Shown: positions 1-8,591 of the stretch, piece after piece
Position numbering within the stretch: position 1 is the first letter of the stretch
Layout of the letters: every line of letters starts with the position of its first letter
Assembly (NCBI RefSeq): GCF_943181415.1
Contig: NZ_CALPBZ010000003.1
Coordinates: 372,001 to 436,000 of the forward strand
Origin: Microbacterium sp. Marseille-Q6648
GTDB taxonomy: Bacteria > Actinomycetota > Actinomycetes > Actinomycetales > Microbacteriaceae
Direction of reading: 5' to 3'
Length of the DNA stretch: 64,000 bases
Notes under the pieces: model-generated
Seen by the model: only the letters and a program-made list of their open reading frames with translations
Databases searched by the model: none
Told to the model about the DNA's origin: nothing
Made by a program: the position numbers and the translations under genes

Positions 1-33
1 CTCGGCTGCGACCGTCGGAGGTGTGACAGTCAT
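1..33 (-). CDS. 5' end of a probable sugar ABC transporter permease (partial)
   Basis: Only the first 11 codons are present: an ATG at 33 reads MTVTPPTVAAE and runs off the left edge. It lies 66 nt downstream of the stop of the solute-binding lipoprotein gene on the same strand, which is where the first permease gene of a carbohydrate ABC importer usually sits. A purine-rich stretch (GAGAAGAG) precedes the ATG. The permease identity is inferred from position only; nothing in the 11 residues proves it. Confidence 0.5.
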   Translation of the reverse strand, partial: MTVTPPTVAAE

Positions 34-99
34 GGTGTGCTCTTCTCGAGCGCGCCGGCGGGAGCGGGATCGCCCCCGCCGGCGCACCTGGATGATGGG

Positions 100-1389
100 C
101 TAGAAGCCGTAGCCGTCGTTCGAGGCGATGTTCGCGTCGATCTCGGAGACGGCGCGGTCGAGCGTCTCTTGGACGTCGGCGCCGTTCATGATGTCCTTCG
201 CGGCCGTCTCGAAGGTGGTGGAGATCACCGCGTAGGCGGGGGTCTCGGGGCGCAGCACCGCGTACTCCTGCGAGAACTCCACGAACGGGCGCAGCTCGCC
301 GTCGTCACCGAAGTACTGCGACGCCTGGGCGGCGCCCTCGGTCGCGGGGATCACGAACTGCTTGTCGGCGAACTCGGTGATGTACTCGTCCTGGAAGCTG
401 AACTCCAGGTAGGCGCGGGCACCCTCGGGGTCGTTGCACTCGGACGAGATCGCCCACTGCCACGAGCCGCCGCCGATCTTCGGGCCGGTGCCGAGGTCCG
501 GCGGGGGCAGGATGAGCAGGTCGTCGCCGACCGATTCCAGCGCCGCCGGGGCGTTCCAGACGCCGGTGTAGCTGAGGGCCACCTCGTCGTCGACGAACTC
601 CTGGTTGCCCACCGTGCCGCCGTTGCCGGCGTAGCCGTCGGCGAAGAGCCCGGCGAACCACTCGCCCCATGCGACGGCCTCGGGGCCGTTGAGCACGCCG
701 TCGGCGCTGAGCATGGAGTCGCGGTCGATGAGATCGCCGCCGAAGCTCTGCACGAAGGGCGAGTACGCGTACGGCCACCACTCGCCGGTGTCTTCGGCGC
801 CGATGTCGAGCGGGGTCTCGTATCCGGCATCCTGAAGCGTGGCCAGCACCTCGCCGAACTCGTCCTGGGTCCAGGGCTCGTCCATGGTGGGGATCCGGAT
901 GCCGTTCTCGGTCAGCACCGACTCGCGGGCGAAGATCGACAGTGCGGCGTCCCAGTAGCCGGCCGAGTAGATCTCGCCGTCCCACACGCCCACGGCGGTG
1001 GGCAGCAGCGAGTCGGTCAGCTCGGTGGGCAGGCCCAGCGGCTGGAGGTAGCCGGCCCACGCCCAGTTCGGCATGATCGGACCGTCGAGGTCGAGCAGGC
1101 AGGGCAGATCCCCGGATGCCGCGGCGGCGACGATCGCGTCGTTGTAGGCGCCCTGGGGGAAGGACTCCTGGACGACTTCGTAGTCGTCCTGCGAGTCGTT
1201 GAAGTCGGAGATGATCCGTTCGTAGACCTCGAGCTCGGCCGGGTTCCCGGCGGAGTGGGTCCACATCGTGAGCTGGGTGCGGCCGTCCTCGGTCGTGGCG
1301 TCGCCCTGACCCGCCTGCCCGCATCCGGTCAGGGCCAGAGCCCCGACGAGTCCTGCCGATACGAAGATCGGCGTCGTCCTGCGCATCAT
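100..1389 (-). CDS. Carbohydrate ABC transporter solute-binding lipoprotein
   Basis: This 429-residue extracellular solute-binding protein (SBP family 1) would capture a sugar or oligosaccharide outside the membrane and deliver it to an ABC importer. The N-terminus is a lipoprotein signal with lipobox LTGC, placing the lipidated Cys at residue 23, followed by a charged linker. The start LTMWTHSAGNPAEL and later LDLDGP and WQWAIS segments are typical of the family. The ATG at 1389 was chosen because it has an AAGGAAA ribosome site and begins the signal peptide; reading further upstream adds residues without signal character. It follows a lacI gene on the same strand and precedes a truncated probable permease, so it is probably the first structural gene of an inducible sugar-uptake operon. 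The substrate cannot be told from sequence. Confidence 0.9.
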   Translation of the reverse strand: MMRRTTPIFVSAGLVGALALTGCGQAGQGDATTEDGRTQLTMWTHSAGNPAELEVYERIISDFNDSQDDYEVVQESFPQGAYNDAIVAAAASGDLPCLLDLDGPIMPNWAWAGYLQPLGLPTELTDSLLPTAVGVWDGEIYSAGYWDAALSIFARESVLTENGIRIPTMDEPWTQDEFGEVLATLQDAGYETPLDIGAEDTGEWWPYAYSPFVQSFGGDLIDRDSMLSADGVLNGPEAVAWGEWFAGLFADGYAGNGGTVGNQEFVDDEVALSYTGVWNAPAALESVGDDLLILPPPDLGTGPKIGGGSWQWAISSECNDPEGARAYLEFSFQDEYITEFADKQFVIPATEGAAQASQYFGDDGELRPFVEFSQEYAVLRPETPAYAVISTTFETAAKDIMNGADVQETLDRAVSEIDANIASNDGYGF

Positions 1390-1406
1390 TGTGGTTTCCT
1401 TTTCTT

Positions 1407-1432
1407 GGTGCTCCACTCCCGCGTGGAGCACC
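1407..1432 (-). promoter_or_regulatory. Intercistronic hairpin between lacI and the binding-protein gene
   Basis: GGTGCTCCAC and its exact complement GTGGAGCACC flank a 6-nt loop, giving a perfect 10-bp stem in the 77-nt gap between the repressor stop and the binding-protein start. On the minus strand it is followed by a purine run, not a T run. It may stabilise the 5' end of a processed binding-protein mRNA or partly attenuate read-through. The function is inferred; the dyad itself is visible. Confidence 0.5.
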
Positions 1433-1466
1433 GGTCGGGGGGCGCCGTCGGCGACCCTTCGGTGTG

Positions 1467-2510
1467 TCAAGCCCGTCGCCGGTTCTGTTTGCCGACATGC
1501 GCCGGCGGCGGGCCCACGGAGTCTCGTCGGATGACGGGGCACTCCATCAGGTGCGTGACGTCCTCGTCCCCCGCGCGGACGCCGAGCGCGACCTCCATCG
1601 CCCAGCGCCCCATGTCGTAATGGGGCAGCGCGATCGTGGTCAGTGGGGGGTCCTGCTCCGCGGCGATCAGCTGCTGGTCGTCGTACCCGACGACCGAGAG
1701 GTCTCGCGGAATCTCGAGGCCGCGGTGGTGCGCGGCGGTGTAGACGCCGACGGCCATGCGGTCGTTGAAGCAGAAGATGCCGGTGGGACGCTGGTCCTCG
1801 GGCAGCTCCAGCAGCCGGTCGGTGGCGATGCGGCCGCCGCGGGCCGTCGTCTCGGCGCGAACGTGGAGCGCCGGGTCCACCGCGATGCCCGCATCGGCGA
1901 GCACTTCGAGGTAGCCCTCATGGCGCAGCGCCGACGCGATCGGGGCGTCGTCGGTGTCGATGTAGGCGATGCGTCGGTGACCGGCGGCCACGAGTTCGCG
2001 CACGGCCGACACTCCCCCGGCGCGGTCGTCGGGGACCACCGAGCGGAATCCCCCGTTCTCGGGCCGGCAGTCGAGGAAGACCGTGCCCGCGGGCAGGCTG
2101 GCCGGCGCCGCGACCACCTGATGCCACATGCACGCATAGATGAGCGCGTCGACCTGCTGCGCAGTGAGGGCGCGGATCGCGTCCGCTTCGATCGCGCTGT
2201 CGCCGCCGGTGTCGATGAGGAAGACGAGGTGGCCGTTCTCGCGAGCGGCGTCCTGCGCGCCGGCGAGCATGTCACCGGCGAACGGGGTCGTCGCGATCTG
2301 GTCGGAGATGAGACCGACGGTGCGGGTCTGCTGCGTGCGCAGCCCCCGGGCCACCGAGCTCGGGGCGTACCCGATCGCCCGGGCGGCCTCGCGCACCCGC
2401 TGGCGCGTCTCGGCCGAGATGCGGGATTCGACGTCGTTCATGACGAGCGAAACGGTCGTCACCGACACGCCCGCCGCTGCCGCGACATCAGAGATCCGAG
2501 CCCGAACCAC
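1467..2510 (-). CDS. LacI-family transcriptional regulator of the sugar importer
   Basis: This 347-residue repressor has an N-terminal LacI helix-turn-helix (about residues 5-25, ISDVAAAAGVSVTTVSLVMN) and hinge helix, then a periplasmic-binding-protein-like sugar sensor (about 60-330). The GTG at 2510 (VRARISDVAA) leaves the HTH at the usual distance from the N-terminus. It sits directly upstream of the ABC binding-protein gene on the same strand. The perfect palindrome in its own leader (2527-2542) suggests autoregulation and local control of the importer. The effector sugar is unknown. Family assignment is secure; the target genes are inferred. Confidence 0.92.
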   Translation of the reverse strand: MVRARISDVAAAAGVSVTTVSLVMNDVESRISAETRQRVREAARAIGYAPSSVARGLRTQQTRTVGLISDQIATTPFAGDMLAGAQDAARENGHLVFLIDTGGDSAIEADAIRALTAQQVDALIYACMWHQVVAAPASLPAGTVFLDCRPENGGFRSVVPDDRAGGVSAVRELVAAGHRRIAYIDTDDAPIASALRHEGYLEVLADAGIAVDPALHVRAETTARGGRIATDRLLELPEDQRPTGIFCFNDRMAVGVYTAAHHRGLEIPRDLSVVGYDDQQLIAAEQDPPLTTIALPHYDMGRWAMEVALGVRAGDEDVTHLMECPVIRRDSVGPPPAHVGKQNRRRA

Positions 2511-2526
2511 GTTTCCACATCCTTGT

Positions 2527-2542
2527 GATAAATCGATTTATC
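2527..2542. promoter_or_regulatory. Perfect LacI-type operator GATAAATCGATTTATC
   Basis: A 16-bp perfect palindrome with the central CG typical of LacI-family operators lies 17 bp upstream of the lacI start codon and about 11 bp downstream of its -10 hexamer. Repressor bound here would block transcript elongation or promoter clearance. It is strikingly AT-rich against the surrounding DNA. No second copy was seen in front of the binding-protein gene. Confidence 0.8.
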
Positions 2543-2553
2543 CGACAGGCATG

Positions 2554-2583
2554 ATTATGAACCTCCTTCGCTGCCCGCGTCAA
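2554..2583 (-). promoter_or_regulatory. Sigma-70-type promoter of the lacI/ABC operon
   Basis: On the minus strand TTGACG (2583-2578) and CATAAT (2559-2554) are separated by 18 bp, a good match to the housekeeping promoter. It points into the lacI gene, and the palindromic operator lies just downstream of the predicted start of transcription. Confidence 0.65.
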
Positions 2584-2802
2584 GTAACACGTCCATAACA
2601 CCCGTCGGAACAGTCGTTCAGGATCACAATTCCTGCATCCGGGGCCCCTCGGCGGGGGCGGCGCGCGACCAGAATCCCGTGATTCCAAGGGAACGCGTCA
2701 CTGACCGGCGGCGAGCTGCAGGAGTTATGATCCCCGGCGGCGCCTGGACTCGCCGTCTGAGGCGGTCTTCGGGAACGTGGCCCCGCTCCCGTCGCGCGGT
2801 CG

Positions 2803-4158
2803 CTACAGGGCGAGGCGCTCGCGGACGACGTCGGCGAGCGTGTCGGCGTGTCGACGGGCGTCCTCTTCTGATGCCGCTTCGACCATGACGCGCACGAGCG
2901 GCTCGGTTCCCGACGCCCGCAGCAGCACGCGTCCGGTGTCGCCGAGTTCGGCTTCGGCGGAGGCGACGGCCGCGGTCACCTCCGGGTCCGAGACGCCGTC
3001 GCGGTCGACGCCCTTCACGTTCACGAGCACCTGGGGGTAGACGGTCATGATCGATGCGAGCTCGGCGAGGGTGCGGCCCGTGCGGGCCATCTCGGCCACG
3101 AGGTGAAGGCCGGTGAGGAGGCCGTCGCCGGTCGTGGCGTAGTCGCTCATGATGACGTGACCCGACTGCTCGCCGCCCAGCGTGTACGCACCCTCGGTCA
3201 TCGCCTCGAGCACGTAGCGGTCGCCCACGCCGGTCTGCAGCACGCGGATGCCGTGATCGGCCATCGCGCGGTGCAGGCCGAGGTTGCTCATGACGGTGGC
3301 GACGAGGGTGTCGTCCTTGAGCCGTCCGCGCGTCTTCATCGACAGCGCGAGGATGGCCATGATCTGGTCGCCGTCCACGACGCGCCCCTGCGCGTCGACG
3401 GCGAGGCAGCGGTCGGCGTCGCCGTCGTGTGCGATGCCGACATCGGCACCGGCTTCGACCACCGCGCGGGCGAGTCCGTCGAGGTGGGTGGAGCCCACAC
3501 CGTCGTTGATGTTCCAGCCGTCGGGGTCGGCGCCGATGACGGTGACCTGAGCACCGGCATCCTTGAACGTCTCGGGCGACACGCCCGAGGCTGCACCGTG
3601 CGCGCAGTCGAGGACGACGTGGAGTCCATCGAGCCGGTGGGGCAGGGACGCGAGCAGGTGCACCACGTAGCGGTCCTCGGCGTCGGCGAAGCGCCGGATG
3701 CGGCCGACCTGGGCGCCCGTCGGCTGCAGCTTGGGCCCGGTCAGGGCGGCTTCGATGCGCTGCTCGACGATGTCGGGAAGCTTCACGCCACCGCGGGCGA
3801 AGATCTTGATGCCGTTGTCGGGTGCGGGGTTGTGCGACGCCGAGACCATGACGCCGAAGTCGGCGTCCATGTCGGCGATGAGGAACGCGGTCGCCGGGGT
3901 CGGCAGAACGCCCGCGTCGAGGACGTCCACACCAGACGAGGCGAGACCGGCTTCGACCGCGGCGGAGAGGAACTCCCCCGAGATGCGCGGGTCGCGTGCG
4001 ACGACGGCGGTGAGGCGCTTGCCGGCGGCGCGGCGCGCCTCGGCCGTACGGCCCTGGCCCAGGACGACCGCGGTCGCCTGGGCCAGGGTGAGTGCGAGGT
4101 CGGCGGTGAGGGGGCCGTTGGCCAGCCCCCGCACCCCGTCCGTGCCAAAAAGCGGCAT
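2803..4158 (-). CDS. glmM: Phosphoglucosamine mutase
   Basis: This 451-residue cytoplasmic enzyme interconverts glucosamine-6-phosphate and glucosamine-1-phosphate on the way to UDP-GlcNAc for peptidoglycan and glycans. The start [11 protein letters not shown] is the family signature. The phosphoserine loop VSASHNP is at about residues 105-111 with catalytic Ser108, the metal-binding loop DGDADR is mid-protein, and the phosphate-binding loop RASGTEP is near the C-terminus. All key residues are present and the length is normal. It is the third gene of a tight operon after rplM and rpsI, 14 nt from rpsI, an arrangement common in actinobacteria. Confidence 0.97.
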   Translation of the reverse strand: MPLFGTDGVRGLANGPLTADLALTLAQATAVVLGQGRTAEARRAAGKRLTAVVARDPRISGEFLSAAVEAGLASSGVDVLDAGVLPTPATAFLIADMDADFGVMVSASHNPAPDNGIKIFARGGVKLPDIVEQRIEAALTGPKLQPTGAQVGRIRRFADAEDRYVVHLLASLPHRLDGLHVVLDCAHGAASGVSPETFKDAGAQVTVIGADPDGWNINDGVGSTHLDGLARAVVEAGADVGIAHDGDADRCLAVDAQGRVVDGDQIMAILALSMKTRGRLKDDTLVATVMSNLGLHRAMADHGIRVLQTGVGDRYVLEAMTEGAYTLGGEQSGHVIMSDYATTGDGLLTGLHLVAEMARTGRTLAELASIMTVYPQVLVNVKGVDRDGVSDPEVTAAVASAEAELGDTGRVLLRASGTEPLVRVMVEAASEEDARRHADTLADVVRERLAL

Positions 4159-4172
4159 CGGAACCCGCGGGA

Positions 4173-4646
4173 TCAGCGCTTCGAGTACTGAGGCGCCTTG
4201 CGGGCCTTCTTGAGACCGGCCTTCTTGCGCTCCTTGACGCGAGCGTCACGCGACAGGAAGCCGGCCTTCTTCAGCGTCGGGCGGTTGTGCTCGGCGTCGA
4301 TCTCGTTGAGCGCGCGGGCGATGCCCAGACGCAGTGCGCCGGCCTGGCCGGAGGGGCCGCCACCCGAGATGCGGGCGATGACGTCGTACGCGTCGGTGAG
4401 GTTCAGCACCGTGAAGGGGTCGGTGACCAGCTGCTGGTGCAGCTTGTTCGGGAAGTAGTCCTCGAACGAGCGGCCGTTGATGGTGATGGTGCCCGAGCCC
4501 GGAACGAGGCGCACGCGAGCGATGGCCTCCTTGCGACGGCCGACAGCGGCGCCGGGAACCGAGAGCACGGGGCGCTCGGCCGCGACGGCGGCGGTGTCGA
4601 CGGGGGTCTCGGTCGAGAAGTTCTGCGGGGTGTCGTTGTTCGCCAC
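4173..4646 (-). CDS. rpsI: 30S ribosomal protein S9
   Basis: This 157-residue S9 protein has a non-conserved acidic N-terminal extension (about residues 1-32) and then the conserved core beginning [16 protein letters not shown]. It ends with the basic tail [12 protein letters not shown] that reaches the P-site tRNA. It is co-transcribed with rplM, 26 nt upstream, and glmM downstream. The length and tail are as expected for an actinobacterial S9. Confidence 0.98.
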   Translation of the reverse strand: MANNDTPQNFSTETPVDTAAVAAERPVLSVPGAAVGRRKEAIARVRLVPGSGTITINGRSFEDYFPNKLHQQLVTDPFTVLNLTDAYDVIARISGGGPSGQAGALRLGIARALNEIDAEHNRPTLKKAGFLSRDARVKERKKAGLKKARKAPQYSKR

Positions 4647-4672
4647 GAAAGTGTCCTTAGTCTGTCCGGCGC

Positions 4673-5119
4673 TTACTGGGCGACCTGGTCGAGGGTGTAC
4701 GTCTTGGGCTGCTGCGCACCGTGGGGGTGCTCGGCGCCGCGGTAGACCTTGAGCTTGGTGAGCTGCTGGGCACCCAGGCTGTTCTTGGGGAGCATGCCGC
4801 GGACGGCCTTCTCGACAGCGCGCTCGGGGTTCTTCGTGAGGAGCTCTTCGTAGGTGACCGACTTGAGGCCGCCCGGGTAGCCCGAGTGACGGTAGGCCTT
4901 CTTCTTCTGGAGCTTCTGACCGGTCAGGGCGACCTTGTCGGCGTTGACGATGATGACGAAGTCACCGCTGTCGATGTGGTTGGCGAAGGTCGGCTTGTGC
5001 TTGCCGCGGAGGAGGGCGGCCGCGTGCGAGGCGAGGCGTCCGAGGACGACGTCGGTCGCGTCGATGACCAGCCACTCGCGCTGGGTCTGGCCAGCCTTGG
5101 GGGTGTAGGTGCGCGTCAC
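4673..5119 (-). CDS. rplM: 50S ribosomal protein L13
   Basis: This 148-residue L13 starts [20 protein letters not shown] and contains the conserved VLGRLAS segment near residue 26 and the L13 signature around [14 protein letters not shown]. It is the first gene of the rplM-rpsI-glmM operon. The upstream region (5120-5311) showed no recognisable leader structure. Identity is secure. Confidence 0.98.
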   Translation of the reverse strand: MTRTYTPKAGQTQREWLVIDATDVVLGRLASHAAALLRGKHKPTFANHIDSGDFVIIVNADKVALTGQKLQKKKAYRHSGYPGGLKSVTYEELLTKNPERAVEKAVRGMLPKNSLGAQQLTKLKVYRGAEHPHGAQQPKTYTLDQVAQ

Positions 5120-5311
5120 TGTAGTGCTGCTTTCTTGATCGAACGGAGAAGTTCGTGAATCCCGCTCCGGGGTGGTTCTCCGGCCGAGGGCCGGCGGAAC
5201 ACGCCAGTGGAGGGCTCACGTTCGCAGTGCGCAGTCAGCAGGACGCACGCACCAACGAGTCAGTCTACGTCATCCGGATGCCGCGGCCAAACGGGCGGCA
5301 TCGGGGCGCGA

Positions 5312-6883
5312 CTACGGGGTCGGCGCCGGGATCGGAACGGTCGGCTCCGGTTCGGGCTCCGGCTCCGGTTCGGGCTCGGGTTCGGGTTCCGGTTGGGGCT
5401 CGGGGGCCGAACTCGGCTCGGGGGACGGTTCGGGAGCCGGGGCCGGGTTGGGAGCGGGCGGTGGCGGCGGCGCCGGGTTCACGGGAGTGAAGGGAACCAG
5501 CCACGGCGATTCGATCTCGATGCGCTCCTGCTCGTCGCGCAGCGCCGACACGGCCCGGGAGTAGTCCCACAGCTCGGCGTCGCCCGACCCGCCCGCCTCC
5601 TGCGCCTTGCCGACGGCCCTGGCGGCCGAGACGACGGCGTCGCGGAACTTCTGCTCGGGCAGGGTGAACTCGGCGACGAACTCCTCGGCGAAGCCGGGGA
5701 GGCTCGTTCCGACGGCCGACTGGGCGGCGCGGAGTCCGGCGAGTGCCTGCTCGAGCGCGGCGGTCGCGTCGGCGTATTCGGCGATGGCCGCTTCCACCGC
5801 GACGCGGTACTCGTCGGCACGGGCGGCGGCGTCGGAGTACGCCGAAGGGTCGGACTCGTCGAAGTTCTCGCGCGCGTACTCTTCGGGCATCGCAGGCGAG
5901 GCGAGGTCGAGCCGTTCCCGGAGAGCCTGAAGTGCGTCCTCTGCCGCCACGCGTGCGCCGCTGGGGCTGATGCCGGCGATCACCGCGAGGGCAGGCGCGG
6001 CACTGTCGGCGGCGGCACGGGCATCGGCGGCGAGTGCCGCGTAGGCCTCGGCCGCGGCATCCAACTGCGATCGGGGCTCGTCGATGCGGGCCTCGGTCTG
6101 CTCGAGGCCGGCGCGGGCCGACGCGACGCGGTCGCCTGCGGCGAGTGCGGGGAAGAGGAAGAGGGCCGCCAGCACGATGGCGATGACCAGCACGATTCCG
6201 GCGACCACAGACCACTGCCGCACACCCCACGCCGCGAGTCCGCGACGCTCGCGCGGAGGAACGGGATCCTCGTCCGAGCGCTCTTCGTCGAGATCTGCGA
6301 CCGAGCGGGCGTAGGCCGGACGCGCGGCGTCTGCCGGCAGCAGTTCGGTCTCGGGCTCGGTCGCGCGGGCCGACGCGGCGGCGGGCATGAGGGCGGTGGC
6401 CGCTGCGGCGCCCCCGCCGGCCGCGAGCGGCTGGTGCAGCACCGTGGTGTCGTCGAGATCGTCGTCATCGCCGTCGTCGGCCGGAGGCACGAGGTCATCG
6501 GCAGGAGGCACGACGTCGTCTACGTCGTCATCGACGACCTCGTCGGCGGGCTCGTCGTCAACGGGAGCGTCGTCGTCCGCGGCATCGTCGACAGGGACCT
6601 CGTCGACCGGGACATCGTCGTTCGCGACATCGTCAGCGTTCGACGAGGCTTCGCCCGGCAGCGGCGGACGCGGGGGAACGGTGAAGAGCGCGGCGAGGCG
6701 GTCGTCCGAGACGTCTCGCGCGGGAGGGTCGACACGCTCGCCTGACCCGAAGAGGTCGGACAGTGTGAGGGCGCGCTCGTCCGCGCTCCCGCGTGCCGCG
6801 TCGTCTCCGCCGGCCTCTGGTGTGTCGCTGCCGGCGGCCCGATCGGGTTTCGGAGTGCCGCCTGAGCCTCGAGATCTTCTCAT
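5312..6883 (-). CDS. Single-pass membrane protein with Asp-rich head and Pro-Glu tail
   Basis: This 523-residue protein has no family I recognise. The ATG at 6883 is preceded by an AGGGG ribosome site; extending further upstream is possible but that stretch lacks protein character. Order of parts: basic start (MRRSRGSGG); an LSDLF motif and a long Asp/Val-rich low-complexity cytoplasmic head (about residues 85-155); one transmembrane helix at about 224-248; an Ala/Glu-rich extracellular region likely to be coiled coil (about 250-470); and a C-terminal proline region with a run of PEPEPE dipeptides. The tail would be extended and could thread the cell wall. It stands alone and is divergent from the DUF305 gene. 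A cell-envelope structural role is inferred only from architecture. Confidence 0.75.
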   Translation of the reverse strand: MRRSRGSGGTPKPDRAAGSDTPEAGGDDAARGSADERALTLSDLFGSGERVDPPARDVSDDRLAALFTVPPRPPLPGEASSNADDVANDDVPVDEVPVDDAADDDAPVDDEPADEVVDDDVDDVVPPADDLVPPADDGDDDDLDDTTVLHQPLAAGGGAAAATALMPAAASARATEPETELLPADAARPAYARSVADLDEERSDEDPVPPRERRGLAAWGVRQWSVVAGIVLVIAIVLAALFLFPALAAGDRVASARAGLEQTEARIDEPRSQLDAAAEAYAALAADARAAADSAAPALAVIAGISPSGARVAAEDALQALRERLDLASPAMPEEYARENFDESDPSAYSDAAARADEYRVAVEAAIAEYADATAALEQALAGLRAAQSAVGTSLPGFAEEFVAEFTLPEQKFRDAVVSAARAVGKAQEAGGSGDAELWDYSRAVSALRDEQERIEIESPWLVPFTPVNPAPPPPPAPNPAPAPEPSPEPSSAPEPQPEPEPEPEPEPEPEPEPTVPIPAPTP

Positions 6884-6995
6884 TCGCCCCTGTCCCCAGT
6901 CGTCTGCAGGGTGGGCGTCAGTGTATCGCGGTGTTTCTGGGCGATAGCCGGGGGTTGCCGTACGCGGGGGAACTGTGCAAGCGACCCCCCATCTC

Positions 6996-7012
6996 ATACC
7001 CCACAGGGGTAT
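6996..7012. promoter_or_regulatory. CsoR-like copper-responsive operator ATACCCCACAGGGGTAT
   Basis: A perfect 7-bp inverted repeat (ATACCCC / GGGGTAT) with a 3-bp spacer matches the G-tract operator style of CsoR/RcnR-family metal sensors. It ends 9 nt before the ATG of the DUF305 lipoprotein gene, covering where a ribosome site or, for a leaderless mRNA, the -10 element (TATCAT, 7010-7015) would lie. No csoR gene is in the window, so the regulator must be elsewhere. The match is to known operators; the assignment is inference. Confidence 0.65.
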
Positions 7013-7021
7013 CATTCAGGC

Positions 7022-7624
7022 ATGACCTCCTCCCGCACGTCACGCACCGCTCGCTTCGCTGCCCTCCCCCTCGCCGTCGCGCTGTCACTGACCGGCTGCA
7101 CGGTCGTCACCGCACCGGGCAACGGGATGCCGGGAATGGACCACGGCTCCAGTCAATCGCCGGGCGCGGGCGACATGGCCGACACGATGTTCGTGCAGAT
7201 GATGATCCCCCACCACGAGCAGGCCATCGAGATGAGCGACATCCTCCTGGCGAAGGAGGGGATCGACGCCGATGTCGCGGCCCTCGCGCAGCAGATCAAG
7301 GACGCCCAGACGCCTGAGATCGAACTCATGGAGAGCCTGCTCGACGAGTGGGGCATGCCGTCCGCGGGCAACATGGGCGGAATGGACCACGGCGACGGCA
7401 TGATGTCGGACGACGACATCGAGGAGCTCGAAGAGGCCACGGGCGACGAGGCGCAGCGCCTGTTCCTCGAGCAGATGATCGAGCACCACGAGGGCGCCAT
7501 CGACATGGCCGAAGACGTCATCGACGACGGTTCCGACCCTCAGGTGCAGCAGCTCGCGCAGACGATCGTCGAATCGCAGACCGCCGAGATCGAGCAGATG
7601 GAGCAGATGCTCGCCGCGATGTGA
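7022..7624 (+). CDS. DUF305 family lipoprotein
   Basis: This 200-residue protein starts at the ATG at 7022. Its signal peptide ends in lipobox LTGC (Cys at about residue 25), so it should be anchored outside the membrane. The mature part has the two DUF305 repeats, each with a histidine/methionine helix: MIPHHEQAIEM and MIEHHEGAIDM. A Met/His-rich linker (GMPGMDHG, GGMDHGDGMM) suits copper binding. The start codon lies 9 nt after a CsoR-like box and has no clear Shine-Dalgarno sequence. A role in periplasmic or surface copper handling is inferred from motif and operator; the biochemical function of DUF305 is not settled. Confidence 0.9.
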   Translation: MTSSRTSRTARFAALPLAVALSLTGCTVVTAPGNGMPGMDHGSSQSPGAGDMADTMFVQMMIPHHEQAIEMSDILLAKEGIDADVAALAQQIKDAQTPEIELMESLLDEWGMPSAGNMGGMDHGDGMMSDDDIEELEEATGDEAQRLFLEQMIEHHEGAIDMAEDVIDDGSDPQVQQLAQTIVESQTAEIEQMEQMLAAM

Positions 7625-7769
7625 TCGCGTCATTCCCGAGCAACACTCGGTAACCGCCGCGAAACGCGCCCCTGCGAGAGTCCGGGTATCCCTCACGGAC
7701 GCGCCGATGCGACACGCGGCGCGTGTGCGTCGGCAGTCCTCCACGAGAACCCGAAAGGACTCCTCGCGC

Positions 7770-8541
7770 ATGCCCGCACCCTCCCTCCGTCTGCGACCCG
7801 GCTCACGCGTCCTCGCGTTCGCCGTCGCGACGCTCGCCGCCCTCGGCGGCACGATCGCGGTGGCGCCCGCCGCCGCGGCCGCCCCGCCCGAGACCGGCAC
7901 CGTCACCGTCTCAGCCCCCGCGGGTGTGACCGCCGGCGAGACCTTCGCGGTCACCGTCGAGGCTCCGGCCGCGGCCGACCTGTACGCCTACGAACTCACC
8001 CTCACCTACGACCCCGCACTGCTGGCGCTCGTCGACGAGGGCGTGACATACCCGGCCGGAGGGTTCGACGAAACGGATGCCGCAACCGCGGGCACGGCCA
8101 CTTTCACCCACACGCGACTGGGCTCCTCCCCCGGCCTCGCCGGCGCGCAGGCGCTGGTCACCGTCGAGTTCGCGGCGCTGTCGGCGGGCTCGGCGCAGGT
8201 CGCCGTGGCCGCCGCGACCTTCGTCGGCACGGCCGGCGAGACTGCCGCGCCCGACGGCACGGGGTCGGCGACGCCGGCGATCGCGGCCGCCCCGGCCACC
8301 CCGACGCCCCGGCCGACCGGAACCCCCTCCGACCCCGGGACCGACCCCCACCCCGGGACCGAGCCCCAGCCCGAGTCCGTCGACGGGTACCCCTGCGGGC
8401 GATGCGGACGACGCTGGCGGCGATCCGCTCGCGTCGACCGGCGTGGACGGCGGCCTGTGGGTAGGCGTGGCGCTCGCTGCCGCGATGGCCGTCGGCCTCG
8501 GCACCGTGTTCGTCCTCCGTCGCCGGGCGGTGACCGAATGA
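7770..8541 (+). CDS. Secreted cohesin-like protein with LASTG wall-sorting tail, frameshifted
   Basis: The ATG at 7770 (AAAGGA ribosome site) opens a signal peptide (about residues 1-35) followed by a single cohesin-like beta-sandwich: GTVTVSAPAGVTAGETF, then YELTLTYDPALLALVDEGV and a closing VEFAALSAGSAQVAV. A Thr/Pro-rich linker follows. At a CCCCC run (8323-8327) the sensible reading moves one base forward, giving PTPGPSPSPSPS, then LASTG, a transmembrane helix and RRR, ending at 8541. LASTG fits class E sortase signals. Restoring the frame by removing one C gives about 256 residues. Read without correction, the frame has no stop and runs into the amidase gene. The extra base may be a sequencing error, phase variation or true decay. 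The stop (TGA) overlaps a possible ATG. Confidence 0.75.
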
Positions 8542-8591
8542 CCGCTCTCGCACCCCGCCACGATCACTCCACGAGCAGAGGGACCCACCCC

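Noticed and set aside
5120-5311. Possible L13 autoregulatory leader upstream of rplM
   Set aside because: No structure resembling known ribosomal leaders was visible.
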